Shown: positions 1 through 5,927 of the stretch, piece after piece
Position numbering within the stretch: position 1 is the stretch's first letter
How the letters are laid out: each line of letters opens with the position of its first letter
Assembly: GCA_964487565.1 (NCBI GenBank)
Contig: CAZARN010000030.1
Span: 1 to 7,539 of the forward strand
Direction: 5' to 3'
DNA length: 7,539 bases
From: Phil1 sp964487565
Lineage (GTDB): Bacteria > Bacillota > Clostridia > Christensenellales > CAG-138
Position numbers and translations under genes: made by a program
Notes under the pieces: model-generated
What the model saw: only the letters and a program-made list of their open reading frames with translations
Told to the model about the DNA's origin: nothing
Database searches by the model: none

Positions 1-665
1 TGCTTCACGAGCCGGGTTCAACGCCTGAATCCGCAAAAGAACGCTCATTGGAAATGCTCAAGCTTGTCGGTATAGCTATGGTCGACAAGGTCTACGCAAG
101 CTATCCGCACGAGCTTTCGGGCGGTATGAGGCAGAGGGTCATGATAGCGATGGCGCTCTCCTGCAACCCGCGCCTTATCATCGCCGATGAGCCGACGACC
201 GCGCTGGACGTGACGATCCAGGCCCAGATACTCGATCTTCTGCGCGACATAAAGTACAAGATCAACGGCAGCATAATGCTCATCACGCACGATCTCGGCG
301 TCATTGCGGAAATGGCCGATTATGTCGTCGTCATGTACGCGGGACGCATCGTCGAGAAGGGTACGGTGGAGGAGATATTCTTCCATCCGAAACATCCGTA
401 TACTGTTGGCCTTATGCGCAGCAAGCCAAGCGTGAACAAGCGCGTGGAGCGACTTTACAGCATACCCGGACAGGTGCCGAACCCGATAAACATGCCGGAC
501 AGCTGTTATTTCCGTAACAGGTGCGAAAAGTGCATTCAGCGCTGCAACGGCGAGTATCCGCCGATGCTGCAGTTCTCGGACACGCATTTCGCTGCATGTT
601 ATCTTTATGAAAACGACCGCGACGCCGATATTTTCGGCTCCTTCGCGGAAGGCGGAAAGGAGTGA
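1..665 (+). CDS. dppD: Dipeptide/oligopeptide ABC transporter ATP-binding protein, DppD/OppD type (5' truncated)
   Basis: This is one of the two nucleotide-binding subunits that power import of di- or oligopeptides through a DppBC/OppBC-type inner-membrane channel. The reading frame is open from position 3, so the gene starts outside the window; 220 residues are visible and roughly 100 N-terminal residues, including Walker A, are missing. Counting from the first visible codon, the ABC signature LSGGMRQRV is at 38-46, Walker B LIIADEP at 58-64, the D-loop ALD at 67-69 and the H-loop histidine at 96. The C-terminal oligopeptide-transporter extension follows, with cysteines at 168, 174, 177, 181 and 199. 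The gene ends with TGA at 663-665, directly before the partner ATPase. Dpp cannot be told from Opp without the binding protein and permeases, which lie upstream, so the symbol is approximate. Confidence 0.93.
   Translation, partial: LHEPGSTPESAKERSLEMLKLVGIAMVDKVYASYPHELSGGMRQRVMIAMALSCNPRLIIADEPTTALDVTIQAQILDLLRDIKYKINGSIMLITHDLGVIAEMADYVVVMYAGRIVEKGTVEEIFFHPKHPYTVGLMRSKPSVNKRVERLYSIPGQVPNPINMPDSCYFRNRCEKCIQRCNGEYPPMLQFSDTHFAACYLYENDRDADIFGSFAEGGKE
657..662 (+). promoter_or_regulatory. Ribosome binding site deciding the dppF start
   Basis: AAGGAG lies within the last codons of the DppD gene, eight bases upstream of ATG 671. It is too close to the alternative GTG at 662 (it overlaps it), which is why the ATG is preferred. 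Confidence 0.75.
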
Positions 666-670
666 CGGCA

Positions 671-1645
671 ATGGCAGACAACATACTTGAAGTAAGCCAC
701 CTCAAAAAGTATTATCCCATCAGCAAGGGTATACTTAACAAGGCTAAAGACTATGTCAAGGCCGTTGACGACGTTTCCTTCAGCATTGAACGCGGCACAA
801 CAATGGGTCTTGTCGGCGAATCAGGCTGCGGCAAGACCACCGTCGGCCGCACGATCCTGCGTTTGCACGATGTGACGGACGGCACTGTGACGTTCGACGG
901 GCGTGATCTTTCAAAGATCAGCCATGAGGAGCTTCGCAGGCTGCGCCCGCAGATGCAGATGATCTTTCAGGATCCTTATTCGAGCCTTTCGCCGCGTATG
1001 CCGGTCGGTGAGATCATCGGCGAGGCTGTGAAGGAACACAAGATCGTGCCATCCGATCAATACAGGGCGTATATCGTCAAGGTCATGCGTGACTGCGGCC
1101 TCCAGCCCCAGTATTTCTATCGTTATCCGCATGAGTTTTCAGGCGGGCAGAGGCAGAGGATATGTATCGCGCGCGCCGTGGCGCTCAACCCGAAGCTCAT
1201 CATATGCGACGAGCCGGTTTCGGCGTTGGACGTTTCGATACAGGCGCAGATAATCAACCTGATGATGGATCTTCAGAGGGAGTTCGGATACACATATCTG
1301 TTCATCTCGCACGATCTTTCCGTGGTTGAGCATATATCAAAGACCATCGGCGTCATGTATCTCGGTTCAATGGTTGAAATGGGCGACAAGGAGAAGATAT
1401 TCTCAAATCCGATGCATCCGTATACGAAGGCGCTGCTTTCGGCCGTTCCGATGCCCGATCCGTCATACAAGATGAACAGGATCATACTTTCGGGCGATAT
1501 ACCAAGCCCCGCAAATCCGCCCTCCGGATGCAAATTCCGCACCCGCTGCAAGGATTGCATGGATATCTGCTCTGAGGTTGCGCCTGTGTTCAAGGAGTAT
1601 GAGCCGGGCCACATGGTGGCATGCCACCTGTACAATCAGGACTGA
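671..1645 (+). CDS. dppF: Dipeptide/oligopeptide ABC transporter ATP-binding protein, DppF/OppF type
   Basis: This is the second ATPase subunit of the peptide importer and should form a heterodimer with the upstream DppD-type protein on the cytoplasmic face of the membrane. The 324-residue length is normal for the family. Visible motifs are Walker A GESGCGKTT at 49-57, Q-loop FQDP at 99-102, signature FSGGQRQRI at 156-164, Walker B LIICDEP at 176-182, D-loop ALD at 185-187 and H-loop histidine 214. The oligopeptide-specific C-terminal tail carries cysteines 287, 293, 296, 300 and 318. I chose ATG at 671 over the overlapping GTG at 662 because AGGAG at 658-662 sits eight bases before this ATG. 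The gene is five bases downstream of the DppD stop, so the two are clearly co-transcribed. Function class is near certain; exact substrate is not determinable. Confidence 0.95.
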   Translation: MADNILEVSHLKKYYPISKGILNKAKDYVKAVDDVSFSIERGTTMGLVGESGCGKTTVGRTILRLHDVTDGTVTFDGRDLSKISHEELRRLRPQMQMIFQDPYSSLSPRMPVGEIIGEAVKEHKIVPSDQYRAYIVKVMRDCGLQPQYFYRYPHEFSGGQRQRICIARAVALNPKLIICDEPVSALDVSIQAQIINLMMDLQREFGYTYLFISHDLSVVEHISKTIGVMYLGSMVEMGDKEKIFSNPMHPYTKALLSAVPMPDPSYKMNRIILSGDIPSPANPPSGCKFRTRCKDCMDICSEVAPVFKEYEPGHMVACHLYNQD

Positions 1646-1651
1646 GGCTGA

Positions 1652-1939
1652 ATGGAGAAAAAGCGTAAGAACAAGAAGGACGACTGGGTGGACGACGGCA
1701 GGGTGATCGCCAACATGAATGTTGACGGCATGCCGCATACCATCTATTCAAAGCGCGCGCGCAGGGGTTTTGATGAGTTCGGAGAGAAAAAACAAAAAGC
1801 CGAGCCATTGACCCTTTCCAAAAAGGAAAAGCGCGCCATCGGACGCGGAGTGTTCATTGCATATGCGATCGTTGCGCTCGTGTTTGTCGCGGTGTTTGCG
1901 CTATTCCTTGTGTTCTGCTCAAAGGTTTGGTTCAGATGA
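1652..1939 (+). CDS. Small lysine-rich protein with one C-terminal membrane span, unknown function
   Basis: The 95-residue product is not one I can assign a function to. The N-terminal 64 residues are hydrophilic and strongly basic (a KKRKNKK cluster at 3-9, more basic patches around 34-38 and 57-61). They contain a conserved-looking stretch, DDGRVIANMNVDGMP, at 14-28. Residues about 66-89 are a continuous hydrophobic segment, so the protein is probably tail-anchored with the basic part in the cytoplasm. It begins six bases after the DppF stop, with GAGG at 1644-1647 four bases ahead of the ATG (short spacing), and is followed directly by the operon terminator. Close linkage to the transporter ATPases suggests co-expression and possibly an accessory role at the membrane, but this is inference. 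From memory, short proteins with a DDGR...MNVDGMP-like segment occur in other Clostridia; I cannot verify this here. Confidence 0.8.
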   Translation: MEKKRKNKKDDWVDDGRVIANMNVDGMPHTIYSKRARRGFDEFGEKKQKAEPLTLSKKEKRAIGRGVFIAYAIVALVFVAVFALFLVFCSKVWFR

Positions 1940-1943
1940 TACG

Positions 1944-1975
1944 AACGGAGCCGGCAATGCCGGCTCCGTTTTTTT
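1944..1975 (+). terminator. Rho-independent terminator of the peptide-transporter operon
   Basis: A perfect 12-bp inverted repeat (arms 1944-1955 and 1959-1970, three-base loop AAT) is followed by an uninterrupted T run at 1969-1975. It begins five bases after the stop of the small membrane protein. The opposite strand has the same hairpin but no T-rich tail, so it should terminate plus-strand transcription efficiently and minus-strand transcription poorly. Confidence 0.95.
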
Positions 1976-2955
1976 CAGTCGCAGTAAAGCCTGGCCGCCG
2001 CAGCGACGCGATCGCGCATGGCGTCGCGCACGTCCTGCGGCGCGATTATTTCCGCCCTTGCGCCCCATTGTCCGACCCAGGCGAGAAAACCGTCCCCGGC
2101 GGCGACATTGAGCTGCGCCGTGAAACGGGTCTCATCCTCGCGTGTAAGGATGATGTCGGTACCGAAACGGTCATAAAGCTCGCCCGCGAGGCTGTTGTCG
2201 CATCGAAGCGTAACGATCCTTGCGCGGTCGCCGAACATGTTCACGCACTTTTTCACATAATCCGCCTGATCGAACGTGCGCTTGTAATCCGATACTTCAT
2301 TGAAATGCCGCCACGGGCCTTGTTCCAGACGGACACGCTGCATCCTGTCAAGACGAAAATGCGTGAGATCGTCCCTTTCATCCATGTTGCAAACAAGATA
2401 ATATCTGTCCATCATCCATATGAGCGCGTAAGGGCTCACGGTGAACCGCTTGCCGCCGCGCTGCGCGACGCTTCGCCGGTCGACATCCTGCTTGAAATAA
2501 AGGAAGCTTATCTGCCTGTGCATGGCAATGGCGAGGTTGAGGGCGTCTATCGCGCGTAAAACCTCGTCGTTGGAGCATTTGACGCCGCCCATGTTGCACT
2601 GGGCGCGAAGCTCGTCCGCACAGTATGCGCTTTGCGAAGTGAAAAGCTTGTTCACAAGCTCGCGGCTGCGCTTTTCGGTGATGAAATAGGCCGCCTGAAC
2701 GGCGGAGGCAAGCACGCGGGTCTCGGATACGTCAAACGCGCGGCGGCCGAGATAATAGCCGGTCGGCGTCTGAATTATATCCTCGCCGTGCTCGCGCAGC
2801 GCTTCAAGATCACGGTATATGCCCTTGCGTTCGGAAGGTATGTCGCGCGCGGCGAGCGCCGCAACAAGATCGGGTACGCTCATGCGGTGCTGCTCGTCCG
2901 TTTCCTCGCGCAGTACGTCGAGAAGATATAGGGTTTTAAGCTTGCTTGATATCAT
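1975..2955 (-). CDS. WYL-domain transcriptional regulator (DeoR-like N-terminal HTH, WYL, WCX)
   Basis: This 326-residue protein is a predicted cytoplasmic DNA-binding regulator. Residues about 1-70 form the winged helix-turn-helix (KLKTLYLLDVLREETDE at 5-21; SERKGIYRDLEALREHG at 41-57, the presumed recognition region). The WYL domain spans about 140-215, with VSPYALIW at 173-180, YYLV at 185-188 and the following HFRLDRM at 199-205. A C-terminal WCX-like region covers about 240-326 (FLAWVGQWG at 290-298). Family knowledge: WYL domains bind ligands, in some cases nucleotides or nucleic acids, and modulate DNA binding. The start is fixed by an in-frame stop at 2962-2964 just upstream and by the N-terminus matching the family, although no good Shine-Dalgarno sequence is visible. 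It lies 59 bases after the second deacylase gene with no obvious promoter, so it is probably co-transcribed and may control this operon or itself. Its stop codon touches the T run of the converging terminator. Confidence 0.92.
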   Translation of the reverse strand: MISSKLKTLYLLDVLREETDEQHRMSVPDLVAALAARDIPSERKGIYRDLEALREHGEDIIQTPTGYYLGRRAFDVSETRVLASAVQAAYFITEKRSRELVNKLFTSQSAYCADELRAQCNMGGVKCSNDEVLRAIDALNLAIAMHRQISFLYFKQDVDRRSVAQRGGKRFTVSPYALIWMMDRYYLVCNMDERDDLTHFRLDRMQRVRLEQGPWRHFNEVSDYKRTFDQADYVKKCVNMFGDRARIVTLRCDNSLAGELYDRFGTDIILTREDETRFTAQLNVAAGDGFLAWVGQWGARAEIIAPQDVRDAMRDRVAAAARLYCD

Positions 2956-3014
2956 GTCAAATCAAACGGCATGTCACGCCGCCGGTATCCGCTGATCGCA
3001 GAACGCCGCGAAGC

Positions 3015-4382
3015 TCAACGGCCGAGGGTCTGTATGAAGCGGCCTGCGCGCGCGTCGAGCGTCTGATCGTTGAGGACAGCGATGCGCCCGCCGACGATCA
3101 CGGCGGCGAAGCCCGTCGCCGGCAGCGAAGGCTCGGCAAAGGTGGCGTTGTCGCGGATGTTTTCCGGATCGAATACGGTTATGTCCGCGTCGCAGCCGGG
3201 CGCGATCCTGCCCTTTGCGCCAAGACCGAGACGCTTTGCGGGACGAAGCGTCATCTTTTCGAGCGCGCTCATCATTGAAAGACGGCCTTCCTCGCGCACA
3301 TACTTTGCGATCAGCCTCGGGAAAGTGCCGGTCGCCCGCGGGTGGCCGTCCCCGTTTGTAAGGACGCCGTCGCTGCCGAGCATACCGTATTGCGATGTGA
3401 GCGCCATTGCGATCTCGTCTTCCTTCATCGCGAATACGATCACGTTTTCATGCGGTTCGGCGCTTCTTATTTCATCGAACAGCTTCTTGTCGGTGATATA
3501 TTCGCCCCGGTGCGAGCCGCTGCCCATGAGCACGTCCGCCCCCGTCGCGCGCCACATCGTGAAGCTGTCGTTGTCAAACACGGCGGAGCCTATATCCGTG
3601 CAGAAAGCATTATACGGATAGGTGTCGTAATCGAGGAGCGGATTGCGTTCGATCGCGGGCCCGAGCAGCGCCAGCGCGTCCTTCATCTGTCCCATCGCGG
3701 AACATGAGGAAAGGTGAGAAACCTGAAAACGGACGTTTGTCGCCTCGGCGATGCGTATCATTTCGCGTATGGAATCGAGCGAGCGCGAGGAGTCCGCGCG
3801 GTAGTGCATGGAAACGAAAATGCCCTGCTCTTTCTGCAGCCTCAGCGCGCGCACGATCTCAGCCTCGGTGATGCCGGGGTCATATTCAACGCCGAATGAT
3901 ATGCCGGAAGCGCCGTCCGCGATCTCCCGCGCGGCCGCAGCGGCAATGGCCTCGATATCCCCCGGGGACGCCGCGTCGTATTCGCCGAGATGCGCGACGC
4001 TGTGCCGCAGGGTATTGTAGCCCGCAAGCATGATATAATTTACCGGCGCGCCGCCGAGCCTGTCGAGCGTTTGACGGAAGACTGACGTCGGCTGATATGT
4101 ATCGCCGCAGTTGCCGCCAAGGCATGTGGTGACGCCCATGCGAAGCATCCGCTGCGCGATGACATAGCGCTCGCCCTCAATGCGGAAGTTTTCCTCGTGC
4201 ATGTGTATATCGATGAAGCCGGGGGAGACGATCATGCCGTCGGCGTCGATCACGTTGCTTGCGGCTTCATCCGTCTCACCTGCGGAGACGATTTTACCGC
4301 CGCGCACGCCGATGTCGCCGTGCACGAGAAGCCCGCGCGCGAAGTCGGGATAGCGTCCGTTTTTGATGAGAATATCAAGCAT
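3015..4382 (-). CDS. N-acyl-D-amino-acid deacylase (D-aminoacylase family), second of a tandem pair
   Basis: This amidohydrolase-superfamily enzyme is predicted to hydrolyse the N-acyl group from N-acyl-D-amino acids, giving a carboxylate and a free D-amino acid, in the cytoplasm (no signal peptide). The 455 residues carry the D-aminoacylase signature set: HxH at 60/62 in GFIDIHMHEE, metal-bridging Cys92 in GNCG, His193 in MHYR and His223 in SHL (spaced by 30, as in the characterised Alcaligenes enzyme), Asp338 in SDG, and the HPRATGTFPR block at 347-356. The beta-sandwich is completed by residues near both ends, including the family-typical DADITVFDP at 398-406. It is slightly shorter than many family members (about 480-500). 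AAGGAGG at 4391-4397, eight bases before the ATG, supports the start. It lies 33 bases downstream of its paralogue. Preferred amino acid and acyl group cannot be read from the sequence. Confidence 0.93.
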   Translation of the reverse strand: MLDILIKNGRYPDFARGLLVHGDIGVRGGKIVSAGETDEAASNVIDADGMIVSPGFIDIHMHEENFRIEGERYVIAQRMLRMGVTTCLGGNCGDTYQPTSVFRQTLDRLGGAPVNYIMLAGYNTLRHSVAHLGEYDAASPGDIEAIAAAAAREIADGASGISFGVEYDPGITEAEIVRALRLQKEQGIFVSMHYRADSSRSLDSIREMIRIAEATNVRFQVSHLSSCSAMGQMKDALALLGPAIERNPLLDYDTYPYNAFCTDIGSAVFDNDSFTMWRATGADVLMGSGSHRGEYITDKKLFDEIRSAEPHENVIVFAMKEDEIAMALTSQYGMLGSDGVLTNGDGHPRATGTFPRLIAKYVREEGRLSMMSALEKMTLRPAKRLGLGAKGRIAPGCDADITVFDPENIRDNATFAEPSLPATGFAAVIVGGRIAVLNDQTLDARAGRFIQTLGR

Positions 4383-4390
4383 TGTATGCG

Positions 4391-4397
4391 CCTCCTT
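4391..4397 (-). promoter_or_regulatory. Ribosome binding site of the second deacylase gene
   Basis: On the minus strand AAGGAGG sits eight bases before the ATG whose first base is 4382. It is a near-consensus site inside the 33-base gap between the paralogues, so the second enzyme is translated independently rather than by stop-start coupling. Confidence 0.8.
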
Positions 4398-4415
4398 TTT
4401 CGGTTTCGATAAGAT

Positions 4416-5765
4416 TTAAACGGATTGAATGAATACGCCGGCCGTCGGGCATACGAGCGCGTCGTCAAGCACGGCGAGTTTGCCGTTGACGATCACGGCC
4501 TTCATGCCGACGGGCGGCAGATTGGGCCTAGCATAGGTGGCACGGTCGGCGATCTTCTTCGGATCGAACACGGTGACGTCCGCGTCAAGTCCCGGCGCGA
4601 GCTTGCCCTTCATATCAAGGCCAAGCCGTTTTGCGGGGCGCAGCGTCATCCTTTCAAGGGCAGCATCAAGAGAAATAAGACCCTCCTCGCGCACATATTT
4701 TGCGAGCACGCGCGGGAACGTGCCGGCGGCGCGCGGGTGACCGAAGCCGCCCGAAAGTATGCCGTCGCTTGCAACCATCCCGCAGGGGCTGTTGGTGACA
4801 GCCGCCGCGATCTCCTCTTCCTTCATTTCGAATATGACGGCAAGCGTGTCCGGCGCGTCGCGGCGCACGGCTTCAAACGTTGCCCTGTCGAAATATTTGC
4901 CGGAAAGCGGGCCGGAGCCTGCCATTATGCGCGCGCCCTTTGCGGCGCGCACGTCGAAAGTCTTTTTGTCAAAGCACGCGGAGCCGATGGATGTGCAAGC
5001 CGCGTCATACGGATAAGTGTCGTAGTCAAGCAGAGGGTTCTCCGCGTTGGCGGCGTTGATGAGCCGGAGGGATTCAGCCATCTGTCCGCGCGCGGAGCAT
5101 GACGAAAGATGGGATATCTGGAACCGCGTGCCCATAGCGCGCGCCATCGCGATCATTTCCTTTATCGAGTCGATGCAGCCGTCGCAGTCTGCGCGGTAGT
5201 GCATGGAAACGAAAATATTGCGCTCCTTTTGCATGGTGACGGCGGCGACCGCCTCCTCAAATGAAATGCCGGGCGCGTATTCCACGCCGAATGATATTCC
5301 CGATGCGCCGTCCTCGATTTCCCGGGCAATATGCTCTGCAATGTCGCGCATCTGCGCGGATGTTGCCGTATCGTAACGCCCGAGTCCGGCGACGGTGCGG
5401 CGCGCGCGGTTATAGCCCGCAAGCGTCATGTAGTTCACCGGACTTCCGGCTTCAACTTTTTTGCGGAAAACGGTCGTCGGCTGGTTTTGATCCCCGCAGT
5501 TGCCGGCAAGGCAGGTGGTGACGCCCATGCGCAGCATCTGCACGGCGATCACATAATCCCTGTCCTGCGAAAAGTCCTCTTCGTGCATGTGTATGTCTAT
5601 GAAGCCGGGGGAAACGATCATGCCCCCGGCATCTATTGTTTGGGCCGCGGCGCCGTCCGCGCAGCCGATATATGCGATTTTTTTGTCCCGTATACAGACG
5701 TCCGCACGGACGAGTCCTTTGCCGTCAACGGCCGCAATGCCGTTTTTGATTATAATATCATACAT
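4416..5765 (-). CDS. N-acyl-D-amino-acid deacylase (D-aminoacylase family), first of a tandem pair
   Basis: This is a paralogue of the next gene downstream and the promoter-proximal member of the minus-strand operon. The 449-residue product has the same active-site set: HxH at 59/61 in GFIDIHMHEE, Cys90 in GNCG, His189 in MHYR, His219 in SHL, Asp334 in SDG and HPRAAGTFPR at 343-352. The predicted reaction is again hydrolysis of N-acyl-D-amino acids in the cytoplasm by a metal-dependent TIM-barrel hydrolase. I chose the ATG at 5765 although the frame stays open to 5822, because GGAGGT at 5772-5777 lies six bases upstream, the protein then begins MYDIIIKNG like its paralogue, and the longer version would overlap the promoter. 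The two enzymes match over well more than half of their core residues by eye but differ in the 264-300 region, so different substrates are plausible. Confidence 0.93.
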   Translation of the reverse strand: MYDIIIKNGIAAVDGKGLVRADVCIRDKKIAYIGCADGAAAQTIDAGGMIVSPGFIDIHMHEEDFSQDRDYVIAVQMLRMGVTTCLAGNCGDQNQPTTVFRKKVEAGSPVNYMTLAGYNRARRTVAGLGRYDTATSAQMRDIAEHIAREIEDGASGISFGVEYAPGISFEEAVAAVTMQKERNIFVSMHYRADCDGCIDSIKEMIAMARAMGTRFQISHLSSCSARGQMAESLRLINAANAENPLLDYDTYPYDAACTSIGSACFDKKTFDVRAAKGARIMAGSGPLSGKYFDRATFEAVRRDAPDTLAVIFEMKEEEIAAAVTNSPCGMVASDGILSGGFGHPRAAGTFPRVLAKYVREEGLISLDAALERMTLRPAKRLGLDMKGKLAPGLDADVTVFDPKKIADRATYARPNLPPVGMKAVIVNGKLAVLDDALVCPTAGVFIQSV

Positions 5766-5771
5766 CGATCT

Positions 5772-5777
5772 ACCTCC
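5772..5777 (-). promoter_or_regulatory. Ribosome binding site deciding the first deacylase start
   Basis: Minus-strand GGAGGT lies six bases before the ATG at 5765 and decides against an upstream in-frame start at 5822. Confidence 0.85.
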
Positions 5778-5793
5778 GATTTGCTCTTCTAAA

Positions 5794-5822
5794 AGTATAA
5801 CAGAATAGTAAAGCCCGGGCAA
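5794..5822 (-). promoter_or_regulatory. Predicted sigma-A promoter for the deacylase-WYL operon
   Basis: Reading the minus strand, TTGCCC at 5822-5817 (four of six to TTGACA) is followed after 17 bases by TATACT at 5799-5794 (five of six to TATAAT). Transcription would begin near 5787, leaving a leader of roughly 20 bases that carries the ribosome binding site. The -35 hexamer overlaps the 8-bp palindrome GCCCGGGC at 5813-5820, a possible operator, though eight bases alone is weak evidence. Confidence 0.6.
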
Positions 5823-5848
5823 TCATCAAATATTATCGCACAGGCGGC

Positions 5849-5876
5849 TTTGCATCAGGCTTTTTTATGGTATACT
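5849..5876 (+). promoter_or_regulatory. Predicted sigma-A promoter with extended -10 for the NifU-like/GGGtGRT genes
   Basis: TTTGCA at 5849-5854 is followed after 16 bases by TATACT at 5871-5876, and TGG at 5868-5870 provides an extended -10 element. Transcription should start near 5883, giving a leader of about 45 bases. The region is divergent to the deacylase promoter, with the two -35 elements about 26 bases apart. Confidence 0.65.
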
Positions 5877-5912
5877 ATATTTGTGAAAAAACGGGCTTGT
5901 CCCTTATCAGTC

Positions 5913-5920
5913 AAGGAGGT
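5913..5920 (+). promoter_or_regulatory. Strong ribosome binding site deciding the NifU-like gene start
   Basis: AAGGAGGT is seven bases before ATG 5928 but only one base before the in-frame ATG at 5922. The spacing favours 5928. Confidence 0.85.
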
Positions 5921-5927
5921 TATGTTC

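Noticed and set aside
662..670. GTG start for dppF overlapping the dppD stop
   Set aside because: The AAGGAG site overlaps this codon; the ATG at 671 has proper spacing and gives a normal family N-terminus.
1927..2559. Plus-strand open frame of 210 residues
   Set aside because: Begins inside the small membrane protein gene, crosses the terminator and runs antisense to the well-supported WYL regulator.
2956..3014. Promoter or terminator between the second deacylase and the WYL gene
   Set aside because: No paired -35/-10 hexamers and no stem with a T tail were visible; only short GC-rich partial repeats such as CGGC/GCCG at 2968-2982.
5850..5927. Extended N-terminus for the NifU-like protein from TTG 5850 or ATG 5922
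   Set aside because: The first would start upstream of the predicted transcription start and overlaps the promoter; the second is one base from the Shine-Dalgarno sequence.
5883..5927. Riboswitch or attenuator in the NifU-like leader
   Set aside because: The leader is only about 45 bases. A 4-bp CCTT/AAGG pairing (5902-5905 with 5913-5916) touches the ribosome binding site but is too weak to call.
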